Shown: one piece after another, positions 16,714 to 25,700 of the stretch
Layout of the letters: every line of letters starts with the position of its first letter
Position numbering within the stretch: position 1 is the stretch's first letter
Assembly (NCBI GenBank): GCA_947627425.1
Contig: CANQVZ010000015.1
Location: 1 to 45,822 of the forward strand
Origin: an uncultured Clostridia bacterium
Lineage (GTDB): Bacteria > Bacillota > Clostridia > Lachnospirales > CAG-274
Length of the DNA: 45,822 nucleotides
Direction of reading: 5' to 3'
Translations under genes and position numbers: made by a program
Notes under the pieces: model-generated
The model's input: only the letters and a program-made list of their open reading frames with translations
Databases searched by the model: none
Told to the model about the DNA's origin: nothing

Positions 16714-18816
16714 TTAAAGCCAGAACTGTATCGCCGAGGCGATAGTCCAATAGGTTTCGGGGTTGTTGTCAAAGGGTGAATATATCCTTATTGCCATCAA
16801 CAGACCTGCGGATATGAGCAGCGATATGATAAAGCAAGCGGATATACATACATTTAAAACATTTCCGTATTCTCTGCCCTTATATTTGCGATATGCGGTA
16901 AATATGACTATTATTGCCGCAAGCATTGCCATCCAGCAAAAATCTATTTCATATCTGGAAAGTATGCCTGCCATTACGGAATCAACTCCCGCAATGATGA
17001 GTGTAAACGCAATGAGCATGAGCACAACATAGTAAAGCTTGTCTGCCTTAAGCTCCTTTTTGAGCTTTGGGAGCAGCAAAAGCGCAAGTGTTATGGGCGC
17101 AATGAAGAGTATGCCGCCGAAGCTGCCCTCGCTTATTGTGGTGCCCATAAAGCCCGTGGTGCCGTTTACGCCTGTGAGATAGGGGAATTTGCCCTCAAAG
17201 GCTATAGGCTGAAGTATATATGAGAATATTCCCTGCATAAATCTGCCAGGCATAAAGCCTCTAGCCGTCATATCGTTTGTGGTAAGGTTATAGTTTGCGC
17301 CAAAGTCAAATATAGAACCAAACCTTGCATAGTTATACCAGAACATAAACAAGGCAAACACAGCTATGGGCAGAGCAAAGCACACGCTCTGCTTTATGCT
17401 GTTTTTTGAAAAAAGCTTTTTGTCCTTGAATACCGCATTCCAAAATATGGGTATTGCCAAAAATATGACCAAAAGCTGCTGAGGTCTTGAGCCCGCTATA
17501 AGCGCAATAAAAAGAGAGCCTAAAAATAATCTTGGCGAGCTGAGCCTATAGCCGTCTTCGGTGGGCTTGAATGCGCTTAACCAGCAGTAAAGCCCCGATA
17601 TTGCAAGCGTAAGCGCCGTAAATATGGGCAGAGTGTAAAGATCGGGCCATGCCACTATAAACACGCTGCACGCTCCGCCTACAAAAAGAGTGGATAGCAT
17701 TAGATAGAGCAACAGCGGTATGCTGTCGTCCTCATCCGATATGAACCGCCTTGCAAGCGTATATATGAGTATATAGCTCATAATTATAAATATAGGCACT
17801 ATGAACACTATACAATTCTGAGGAACGATATCCCCAATTCCCAGCAGCTTAGCGGGGATGTTGAACAAAACAGCGGGGACTATGCCGAAATATACATAGT
17901 ATTTGCCGTCGTAATATGCATGGTCCCATGCAAAATAAACGCCTTTTTCGCCTCTTGCCGCAGGATCATAGGGATTTTCCATATCCGCCATTTTGGGATC
18001 GGGCTCCTCGTTCAGATAAAAATGACCGTCCAAGAGAGCCTCCGCAAGCTCATTATACTGCTTTTGATGTTCTACCGTCATATAGACATAATACGGATTT
18101 ATATAGCAGCACGAAAACATTATGACAAACTGCGTCAATACGACCAGACCTATGATAAGCTTTTGCTTTTTGCTCTTAAAATCAAGCTTATAACGATAAA
18201 GCCTTGAACCGGGTCTTACGATATAGCAGAGTATTCCGAACAAGAACAACAACAATACACGAATGATGCTGAAATGAAAGGGAACGCATTTGTTTATGGC
18301 TATACTGTTTATATCGTAGCTTTTGTTTTCAACATCGTTGAATATTATAATAAGCTTATGAGATTCTCCGCTTAAATTAAGGGGTATATATTTTGTCCTG
18401 TCAACGGTCGAAACTATAAAACGCTCCGGCATATCTATACCGTTGCTGTTGCCCGCATCGTCTATATTTATCTTTACTTTTATTCTCTTATCGTATTCAA
18501 AGGTCTTTATGTCATAATAGCTGGGGTCCTCCGGCAGCTCGCCCTTCTTTTCCATATTTATATAGACATTTTTGACCTTTGCATCGATGTTGTTGAATGT
18601 CATCTTTGCGCCGTTGGAATTAAACTTGAATTCATTGCCGCCTATATATTCTATGGATTCATCCATATCGGGATTTTTGAGGTTTACGGTGGCATAGCCT
18701 AAGCTCTGATAAAATCTGAAATTAAAAAGTGTAAGCTCCAAAAAAACAACAAGAATTAGCCAATATACGACCAGCAGCTTTTTATTGCCGTTTATAAGCT
18801 TAACAATTTTTTTCAT
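16714..18816 (-). CDS. Large integral membrane protein, probable GT-C-type glycosyltransferase
   Basis: The 700-residue protein has one N-terminal helix (about 14-35), then a soluble, probably beta-rich outer domain (about 40-180). About eleven or twelve membrane helices follow to the C terminus. No family signature is certain. The architecture, with an acidic outer-loop stretch near 250-290 and many helices, fits GT-C enzymes that take sugars from polyprenyl phosphates, and it sits directly upstream of two polyprenyl-phosphate glycosyltransferase genes. The acceptor could be a wall polymer, a glycolipid or a protein. A TATAAT at 18849-18854 on this strand, with a poor -35, could give the cassette its own promoter. 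AAAGGAGATAATTCTT precedes the ATG. Confidence 0.65.
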   Translation of the reverse strand: MKKIVKLINGNKKLLVVYWLILVVFLELTLFNFRFYQSLGYATVNLKNPDMDESIEYIGGNEFKFNSNGAKMTFNNIDAKVKNVYINMEKKGELPEDPSYYDIKTFEYDKRIKVKINIDDAGNSNGIDMPERFIVSTVDRTKYIPLNLSGESHKLIIIFNDVENKSYDINSIAINKCVPFHFSIIRVLLLFLFGILCYIVRPGSRLYRYKLDFKSKKQKLIIGLVVLTQFVIMFSCCYINPYYVYMTVEHQKQYNELAEALLDGHFYLNEEPDPKMADMENPYDPAARGEKGVYFAWDHAYYDGKYYVYFGIVPAVLFNIPAKLLGIGDIVPQNCIVFIVPIFIIMSYILIYTLARRFISDEDDSIPLLLYLMLSTLFVGGACSVFIVAWPDLYTLPIFTALTLAISGLYCWLSAFKPTEDGYRLSSPRLFLGSLFIALIAGSRPQQLLVIFLAIPIFWNAVFKDKKLFSKNSIKQSVCFALPIAVFALFMFWYNYARFGSIFDFGANYNLTTNDMTARGFMPGRFMQGIFSYILQPIAFEGKFPYLTGVNGTTGFMGTTISEGSFGGILFIAPITLALLLLPKLKKELKADKLYYVVLMLIAFTLIIAGVDSVMAGILSRYEIDFCWMAMLAAIIVIFTAYRKYKGREYGNVLNVCISACFIISLLISAGLLMAIRIYSPFDNNPETYWTIASAIQFWL

Positions 18817-18871
18817 AAGAATTATCTCCTTTGTCTGCGTGATTTTTTATTATATCTGACCTAAAGCATTA

Positions 18872-19714
18872 TCAGACGGTGCACTCGCTGTGCCTTGTGA
18901 CATGGCAGCTTATGTTGACCGCAAGCGGAAGTCCCGCTATATGCGTTGCATATGTTTCTATGTTCAGTCCCAGAACCGTGGTGTTTCCGCCAAGTCCCTG
19001 CGGTCCTATGCCGAGCCTATTGGCCCTTTCCAGAAGCTCGTCCTCTATCTGCCTTATATGCTCCTTGTCGGAGTGAGAACCCACGGGTCTTAAAAGCGCT
19101 CTCTTGGCAAGCTCGGCGCAAAGCTCGAAGTTTCCGCCTATGCCCACGCCCACTATCATAGGCGGACAGGGATTGGGACCCGCCTTTTCTATGCAGTCCA
19201 AAACGGCATTTTTGACTCCCTCCACGCCGTCCGAGGGCTTGAGCATATATATTCTGCTCATATTTTCACTGCCGAAGCCCTTGGGCGCTATTTCTATATG
19301 CACCTTATCGCCCTCTGCTATGTTGTAATGTATCACGGCGGGGGTGTTGTCGCCCGTGTTCACCCTCAAAAGGGGGTCGGAAACAACGGACTTTCTGAGA
19401 TAGCCCTCCTTGTAGCCGAGTCTTACGCCCTCGTTTACGGCATCGGAAAGCGAACCGCCCGTGAAATGTACATCCTGCCCTATATCCATGAATACGACAG
19501 CCATGCCCGTATCCTGACAAATGGGCTTCATCTTGGCTGCGGCAAGGTCTGCATTTTCAATAAGCTGTGAAAGTATATTCTTTCCCACATCGGAGCATTC
19601 CTCCGCCTGCGCCTTCTTTATGGCGCCGTAAACATCGGCATTAAGACAGCAGTTTGCCTTTATGCACATTTCCTTTACGGCATCTCTCACAAGAGCAACA
19701 TCTATTTCTCTCAT
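18872..19714 (-). CDS. Class I (Fe-S) fumarate hydratase, alpha subunit
   Basis: The 280-residue subunit carries the iron-sulfur cluster of two-subunit fumarase. The three ligand cysteines are visible: C66 in PICQDTGM, C183 in GPNPCPPMIVG and C270 in ISCHVTRH. GIGPQGLGGNTTVLG (236-250) is also a family mark. The gene opens the minus-strand operon behind a good promoter and an ATAGGAGAAAA ribosome site. Its beta partner normally follows directly, often with overlap. Here three membrane-glycosylation genes come first and the beta gene is the last of five. L-tartrate dehydratase is the main alternative. Confidence 0.93.
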   Translation of the reverse strand: MREIDVALVRDAVKEMCIKANCCLNADVYGAIKKAQAEECSDVGKNILSQLIENADLAAAKMKPICQDTGMAVVFMDIGQDVHFTGGSLSDAVNEGVRLGYKEGYLRKSVVSDPLLRVNTGDNTPAVIHYNIAEGDKVHIEIAPKGFGSENMSRIYMLKPSDGVEGVKNAVLDCIEKAGPNPCPPMIVGVGIGGNFELCAELAKRALLRPVGSHSDKEHIRQIEDELLERANRLGIGPQGLGGNTTVLGLNIETYATHIAGLPLAVNISCHVTRHSECTV

Positions 19715-19777
19715 AGTTTTCTCCTATTTTGAATGTAAAAAATTTATAACTTATTCTGCGCATAGTTATACATAATG

Positions 19778-19806
19778 ATTATATCATATAAAAAGGCTAT
19801 ATTCAA
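19778..19806 (-). promoter_or_regulatory. Sigma-A promoter for the fumarase/glycosylation operon
   Basis: On the minus strand, TTGAAT (19801-19806), exactly 17 bases, then TATAAT (19778-19783) lie 64 bases before the fumarase alpha start codon. Confidence 0.85.
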
Positions 19807-19880
19807 TATTTATTTTGCTGTGATGCCCGACACAATGTTTTTGTTTTCAATTATTTAACACTTGCATACGCAAAAAGCAC

Positions 19881-19909
19881 TTGACACGGCGCTGTCATTG
19901 TGTTATTAT
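19881..19909 (+). promoter_or_regulatory. Sigma-A promoter for the leuA T-box transcript
   Basis: A perfect TTGACA (19881-19886), 17 bases, then TATTAT (19904-19909). Initiation is expected near 19916, just before the T-box leader. Confidence 0.85.
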
Positions 19910-19916
19910 GTTTACA

Positions 19917-20192
19917 TCAATAGGGTAACACTATGATAAGGAGCAGTAAGCTGCGGCGGGATTTCAAGAGAGTCGGCGGACGGTGCGAGCCGATATTTCC
20001 ATGCAGCCGAACTCGCCTTTGAGTGGCTGTGCTGAAATTTATTAAAGTAGGTGCAGACGGAGGCTCACCGATAGAGGAGCAGGGTATCGGTCATACCTGT
20101 ACCCGGAAAGAGTGCATTGCTTCGGCAATGAATTAGAGTGGTACCACGGAGTATTTTCAGCCTTCGTCTCTTGCAGACAGAGGCTTTTTTTA
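19917..20192 (+). promoter_or_regulatory. T-box riboswitch (leucine) controlling leuA
   Basis: This untranslated leader senses uncharged tRNA and switches between terminator and antiterminator. Visible parts are the AGTA of the specifier loop (19945-19950 region), the AGAGAG kink-turn motif near 19968, and a GGTGCGA distal loop near 19982. The 3' side of the specifier loop reads GAA-CTC, with CTC at 20012-20014 (a Leu codon). A stem III CATTGC/GCAATG follows near 20115-20130, then the T-box AGAGTGGTACCACGGA (20135-20150). It ends in a terminator stem (AGCCTTCGTCT / AGACAGAGGCT, 20159-20184) with seven U. The CTC reading fits the downstream leucine gene, but the specifier was placed by eye. 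Confidence 0.93.
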
Positions 20193-20260
20193 TTGCAAAA
20201 TGCTCCTTTATTGATAAAGGCACAGTAAAAAAAGGGATTATCTGAAAGGAGAAAAAAACT

Positions 20261-21910
20261 ATGAATTTCAATCGTTACAAGCAGTTTCCGCCCGTTAACC
20301 TGCCCGACAGACAGTGGCCTAACAAGGTGATCGAAAAGGCGCCCATATGGTGCAGCGTTGACTTAAGAGACGGCAATCAGGCGCTCGAAAAGCCCATGAA
20401 TCTGACGCAGAAGATAAACTTCTTCAAGTATCTTGTAGACCTCGGCTTTAAGGAAATAGAGGTAGGCTTTCCCGCGGCAAGCGACACGGAATATATGTTC
20501 TGCCGCACTCTTATAGAGCAGAACCTCATACCCGAGGATGTTACAATACAGGTGCTCACACAGGCAAGAGAGCACATAATAAGAAAGACCTACGAGGCGC
20601 TCGAGGGCGTGCATAAGGCAATTGTACATCTCTATAACTCTACCTCCACTCTCCAGAGAGAGGTGGTATTCGCAAAGTCAAGAGACGAAATAAAGCAGCT
20701 TGCCGTAGACGGCGCAAAGCTTGTGTATGACCTTGCGGAGCAGTACGGCAGGGACAGATTTCTGTTTGAATACTCTCCGGAGAGCTTTTCGGGCACGGAG
20801 CTTGACTATGCCGTGGAGATATCGGACGCCGTTATAGATGTGTGGGAGCCTACTCCCGAAAAGAAGGTCATACTTAACCTGCCCAACACCGTTGAAATGG
20901 CAACGCCCAATGTATATGCCGACCAGATAGAATATGTTTGCCGCAACATAAAGAACAGAGAAAACATAGTGATAAGCATTCATCCGCACAACGACAGAGG
21001 CTGTGCCGTGGCTGCGAGCGAGCTGGGCATAATGGCAGGCGCTGACAGAGTTGAGGGTACGCTTTTCGGCAACGGAGAGAGAACGGGAAACGCCGACATA
21101 ATGGTGATGGCGCTCAATATGTTCTCACAGGGCGTAGACCCCGAGCTTGACTTCAGCAACATGAACGAGGCTATAAATATATACGAGGAGTCTACGGGAC
21201 TTGATGTTCACCCGAGACACCCCTATGCGGGAGATCTTGTTTACACAGCCTTTTCGGGCTCTCATCAGGACGCCATAAAGAAGGGCATGGCAAAGATGAT
21301 AGAGCATCCCGACAGGTGGGAGGTACCCTATCTGCCTATCGATCCTCTCGACGTGGGCAGGAATTACGACCCTATAATAAGGATAAATTCGCAGTCCGGC
21401 AAGGGCGGAGTGGCATATGTGCTTGAAACAAACTACGGTCTGCACATACCCAAGCTCATGCAGCAGGACTTCGGACCAAAGGTAACGCAGGCGTCCGTGG
21501 ACAAGGACAGAGAGCTTTCAAAGGAAGAAATATACGACCTCTTTATGGACACCTACTATGTAAAGGAACCGCTTTCGGTGGTATATTACACGGAGCACAG
21601 CTCGGCAGACTTCGTAGAGCTTGACTGCGAGATAATGTACAGAGGCGAAAATATGCACATAAGCGGCGAGGGCAACGGTATCGTGGACGCCTTCTGCAAG
21701 GCTATAATGGATAAATTTGATGTTCACTTTGACATTTCCGACTATTCGCAGCACTCGCTGTCATTCGGCAACAAGTCAAAGGCAATATCATATGTTCAGG
21801 TGTATGACTGCAACAAGAAGTCCCGCTTTGCCGTGGGCATAAGCTCAAATACCGCAAAAAGCTCCATAAGAGCCATAGCAAGCGCCATAAACCAGTTCAA
21901 AAAAATATAA
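20261..21910 (+). CDS. leuA: 2-isopropylmalate synthase (LeuA type 2)
   Basis: The enzyme condenses acetyl-CoA with 2-ketoisovalerate, the committed step of leucine synthesis. The 549-residue protein has the long form typical of the group also found in actinobacteria: a TIM-barrel domain with WCSVDLRDGNQAL (30-42), IEVGFPAAS (61-69), the metal-binding HPHNDRGC and VEGTLFGNGERTGNAD, and a C-terminal allosteric-type domain (about 420-549). GAAAGGAG precedes the ATG. It is alone under its T-box; no leuB, leuC or leuD lies nearby. Uncharged tRNA-Leu should raise its expression. Confidence 0.96.
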   Translation: MNFNRYKQFPPVNLPDRQWPNKVIEKAPIWCSVDLRDGNQALEKPMNLTQKINFFKYLVDLGFKEIEVGFPAASDTEYMFCRTLIEQNLIPEDVTIQVLTQAREHIIRKTYEALEGVHKAIVHLYNSTSTLQREVVFAKSRDEIKQLAVDGAKLVYDLAEQYGRDRFLFEYSPESFSGTELDYAVEISDAVIDVWEPTPEKKVILNLPNTVEMATPNVYADQIEYVCRNIKNRENIVISIHPHNDRGCAVAASELGIMAGADRVEGTLFGNGERTGNADIMVMALNMFSQGVDPELDFSNMNEAINIYEESTGLDVHPRHPYAGDLVYTAFSGSHQDAIKKGMAKMIEHPDRWEVPYLPIDPLDVGRNYDPIIRINSQSGKGGVAYVLETNYGLHIPKLMQQDFGPKVTQASVDKDRELSKEEIYDLFMDTYYVKEPLSVVYYTEHSSADFVELDCEIMYRGENMHISGEGNGIVDAFCKAIMDKFDVHFDISDYSQHSLSFGNKSKAISYVQVYDCNKKSRFAVGISSNTAKSSIRAIASAINQFKKI

Positions 21911-21965
21911 TTAAGTATATACTGTTATTTCATGGGACACAATAGCCTTAAAGGAGGTTATTGCT

Positions 21966-22226
21966 ATGGAAATGTTAAAGGTTTCGGCAGTGTCACAGCC
22001 CAAATCTGTGGCAGGCGCTATTGCGGCGATCTTAAGAAACAACGATGATGTGGAGATACAGACCATAGGCGCGGGAGCCGTCAATCAGGCGGTAAAGGCA
22101 GTAGCTATTGCCAGGGGCTATGTTGCGCCTAACGGCATAGACGTGGTGTGTATACCCGCTTTCACGCAGTCGGAGATAAGCGGGGAAATAAAAACGGGCA
22201 TAAAGCTCGAAATTGTCAGAAGATAA
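21966..22226 (+). CDS. spoVS: Stage V sporulation protein S
   Basis: The 86-residue protein matches SpoVS over its full length (MEMLKVSAVSQPKSVAGAIA at the start, IGAGAVNQAVKAVAIARGYVAPNG at 38-61, ending in an EI.TGIKLEIV strand). SpoVS is a small Alba-like, probably nucleic-acid-binding protein needed at a late sporulation stage in Bacillus and widely conserved in spore formers and some non-spore-formers. A perfect AAAGGAGG site precedes the ATG. It lies 56 bases after leuA with no clear terminator between, so some read-through from the T-box transcript is possible. Confidence 0.95.
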   Translation: MEMLKVSAVSQPKSVAGAIAAILRNNDDVEIQTIGAGAVNQAVKAVAIARGYVAPNGIDVVCIPAFTQSEISGEIKTGIKLEIVRR

Positions 22227-22232
22227 AGTGTT

Positions 22233-22267
22233 TATTATGCTGTCGGTTTTAAATCGGCAGCATAATA
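22233..22267 (+). terminator. Long hairpin after spoVS, possible terminator without U-run
   Basis: TATTATGCTG at 22233-22242 pairs perfectly with CAGCATAATA at 22258-22267. The pairing continues inward through TCGGTT / AATCGG with two G-U pairs, about 16 bp in all. No T-run follows, so it may instead act as an RNA-stabilising or processing structure. Confidence 0.5.
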
Positions 22268-22288
22268 TATATCGGGGGGGGTGATATT

Positions 22289-22438
22289 ATGGGCGACATA
22301 ATAGTCGGCGGTATAATATTCATTTTGGTGCTGCTTGCGCTACGAAGCTATCTCAAGCAGAGGAAAGGCGGAGGCTGCGGCTGTGGCTGCGAGGGCTGTG
22401 AAAAAAGCTGCGCCTACAGAAAGAATGACGAAAAGTAA
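22289..22438 (+). CDS. FeoB-associated Cys-rich membrane micropeptide (PF12669-like), orphan
   Basis: This 49-residue peptide has an N-terminal hydrophobic helix (about 4-19: IIVGGIIFILVLLAL) followed by basic residues. A cysteine cluster follows, with Cys at 30, 32, 34, 37 and 41 (GGCGCGCEGC...SC). It matches the small family found after ferrous-iron transporter gene feoB, thought to assist or modulate iron uptake or to bind metal. No feo gene lies in this window, so it is an orphan copy. It is preceded by a run of eight G (22274-22281) that forms the ribosome site (GGGGTGAT). Short length limits confidence, but helix plus Cys motif is very characteristic. Confidence 0.75.
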   Translation: MGDIIVGGIIFILVLLALRSYLKQRKGGGCGCGCEGCEKSCAYRKNDEK

Positions 22439-22465
22439 AATTCTGTAAATTTTTAAATTTAATAC

Positions 22466-22494
22466 TTTACAAATACCTCAAAAGATATTATAAT
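22466..22494 (+). promoter_or_regulatory. Sigma-A promoter for the ileS T-box transcript
   Basis: TTTACA (22466-22471), exactly 17 bases, then TATAAT (22489-22494). The T-box leader begins just downstream. Confidence 0.85.
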
Positions 22495-22500
22495 AATAGA

Positions 22501-22756
22501 GATTTCTATATGAAAACACTATAGGAGGGACAGTAGCGCCGTTTCGACCCAAAAGAGAGCCGGGGCAAGGTGGAAGCCCGACGGAGCAGACGGCTGTGAA
22601 GATCACCCTTTCTGTGGCATACCGAAAGCAGAGCAAGTAGGCTATGACGAATTGTCCGCGTTAAGGACTCAATGAGAGGACACGGAAATGCCGTGTCAAT
22701 TCAGGTGGTACCACGCTGCTGCGTCCTGTCGGGCGAAGCGGTTTTTTTATTTTTTT
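22501..22756 (+). promoter_or_regulatory. T-box riboswitch (isoleucine) controlling ileS
   Basis: The leader shows the same ordered parts as the leuA one: CAGTAG specifier-loop side (about 22530), AGAGAG kink-turn motif (about 22553) and GGTGGAA distal loop (about 22569). The other specifier side reads GAAG-ATC, with ATC (Ile codon) at 22602-22604. Stem III is GACACGG/CCGTGTC (22677-22697), followed by the T-box core AGGTGGTACCACG (22703-22715). A terminator stem (about 22714-22741) ends in a long U-run. Low charged tRNA-Ile should allow read-through into ileS. Confidence 0.94.
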
Positions 22757-22780
22757 AAGCTTTGAAAGGAGAATTTACCT

Positions 22781-25700
22781 ATGTATGAAAAGGTAAGTAC
22801 CAACCTCAACTTTGTTGAGAGAGAAAAGGAGATACTGGATTTCTGGAAAAAGAACGATATTTTTTCGGAATCGGTAAAGGCAAGGGAGAACTGCCCCGTT
22901 TTCACATTCTATGACGGACCTCCCACAGCCAACGGCAAGCCGCATATAGGTCATATTCTGACAAGAGTTATAAAGGACCTCATCCCCCGTTACAAGACTA
23001 TGAAGGGCTATAAGGTGCTCAGAAAAGCAGGCTGGGACACTCACGGTCTCCCCGTTGAGCTGGAGGTCGAGAAGCAGCTTGGCATAAGCGGCAAGCCTCA
23101 GATTGAGGACTATGGCGTTGAGCCGTTTATAAAGAAGTGTAAGGACTCCGTGTTCACATACGAGAGCCTTTGGAGAGAGATGAGCGACAGAGTCGGCTTC
23201 TGGGCTGACATGGACAACCCCTATGTCACCTATCACAACGACTACATCGAGTCCGTGTGGTGGGCAATAAAGAAAATCTGGGACAAGGGACTTCTCTACA
23301 AGGGTCACAAGATAGTGCCCTACTGCCCGCGCTGCGGCACCGCGCTTTCGTCACACGAGGTGGCTCAGGGCTATAAGAATGTAAAAGAGACCTCATGTAT
23401 AGCAAGGTTCAAGGTGATAGGCGAGGACAACACATATTTCCTTGCATGGACAACTACCCCCTGGACGCTGCCCTCAAATGTTGCGCTTTGCGTAAACAAG
23501 AGAGAAAACTATTCAAAGGTAAAGGCTTCGGACGGTCATATATATATCATGGCAGAAGCCCTGCTTGACGACATAGTAAAGGAATACGAGGTAATAGAAA
23601 CATACACGGGTCAGGACCTTGTGGGAATAGACTACGAGCCGTTATTCCCCTACGCAAAGCCCGACAAAAAAGCCTTCTTCGTGACCGAGGACGACTATGT
23701 AACTCTTACCGACGGTACGGGTATAGTACACATTTCGCCCGCCTTCGGTGAGGACGACGCGCGCGTGGGCAGACGCTTTGACCTGCCCTTTGTTCAGCTT
23801 GTAAACGACCAGGGCTGTTTCACAGACGAGGTGGAGGGTCTTGCGGGAGTATTCGTAAAGGACGGCGACAAGGAGATCTTAAAGCGCCTCGAGGATAGCG
23901 GAAAGCTCTACGCGGCTATCCCCTTTGAGCACGACTATCCCTTCTGCTGGAGATGCGACACCCCGCTTCTCTACTATGCAAGAGATACATGGTTCATAGA
24001 GATGACAAAGGTAAGGGACAACCTCTTAAAGAACAACAACACCGTAAATTGGATGCCCGAGAACATAAAGACGGGGCGTTTCGGAAACTTCCTCGAAAAT
24101 GTAATAGACTGGGGACTTTCAAGAGAGAGATACTGGGGTACTCCCCTGCCGATATGGGAATGCAAGTGCGGTCACAGACACGCCATAGGCTCCATAGAGG
24201 AATTAAAGAGCATGAGCGACAACTGCCCCGACGATATAGAGCTTCACAAGCCGTATATTGACGCTGTTGAGCTCAACTGTCCCGAATGCGGCGGCAAGAT
24301 GCACAGAGTGAGCGAGGTCATCGACTGCTGGTTCGATTCCGGCTCAATGCCCTTTGCGCAGTGGCACTATCCCTTTGAGAACAAGGAAATATTCGACGAG
24401 AACTATCCCGCCGACTTTATATCCGAGGCTATAGACCAGACAAGAGGCTGGTTCTACACACTCATGGCTATATCTACGCTTATATTTGACAAGAGCCCCT
24501 ACAAGAATGTAATAGTGCTCGGTCATGTACAGGACAGAGAGGGCAGAAAGATGTCAAAGCACCTCGGAAATGTTGTGGATCCGTGGAGCGTGCTGGACAA
24601 TCAGGGCGCAGACGCCGTGAGATGGTATTTCTACGCCAACTCCGCACCATGGCTGCCCAACAGATTTGACGACAAGGCTGTGAACGAGTATCAGAGGAAA
24701 TTCATGGGTACTCTCTGGAATACCTACGCCTTCTATGTCCTCTATGCCAACATAGACGATTTTGATCCACTCAAGTACACGCTTGACTATTCAAAGCTTG
24801 CGCCTATGGACAAGTGGGTGCTTTCAAAGCTCAATTCGCTCATCAGGTTTGTGGACAAGTCGCTTGACGAATACAAGATAACCGAAGCCGCAAGAGCTAT
24901 GGCGGACTTTGTTGACGAGCTTTCAAACTGGTATGTAAGACGCTCCAGAGAGAGATTCTGGGCAAAGGGCATGGAGCAGGACAAGATAAACGCTTACATG
25001 ACGCTCTACACCGTGCTCACAAGCATGGCTAAGCTTTCGGCGCCCTTCACGCCGTTTATGGCAGAGAGCATCTATCAGAATCTTGTAGCGGGGCTTGACA
25101 AGACTGCGCCCAAGTCGGTGCATCTTTGCGACTTCCCCGTTTGCGATGAGAGCATGATAGACGACAAGCTCGAGGTCAATATGGAGCTTGTGCTTTCGAT
25201 AGTCGTTGCGGGCAGAGCCGCAAGAAATACATCGGGCATAAAGAACAGACAGCCCATAGGCGATATGTATGTTCAGTCCGACAGAAGGCTCGACCCCGAG
25301 TACTACGACATCATACTTGACGAGCTGAATGTAAAGAACATAGAATTTGTGGACGACGCTTCAAGGTTCACAAGCTACAGCTTCAAGCCCCAGCTCAGAA
25401 CGCTCGGCAAACGCTACGGCAAGCTTGTGCCCGCTATAGGCGAATATCTCAAAAATGCCGACGGCAACGCTCTTATGTCGGAGCTTAAGGCAAACGGCGT
25501 TATAAAATTCAATGTCGAAGGTACGGATATAGAACTTGCGGAGGAGGATGTGCTCACGGAGACCGCTCAGGCAGACGGCTATGTTGCCGAAAGCGATAAG
25601 TACGCGACCGTGGTCCTCAGCACAAATCTTACCGATGAGCTTATAGAGGAAGGCTTTGTGAGAGAGCTGGTATCCAAGATACAGACAATGAGAAAGGATG

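Noticed and set aside
22289..22438. Cys-rich micropeptide as a viral attachment protein, as one family name suggests
   Set aside because: That label is a historical family name; the sequence is a bacterial membrane micropeptide and no phage genes are present.
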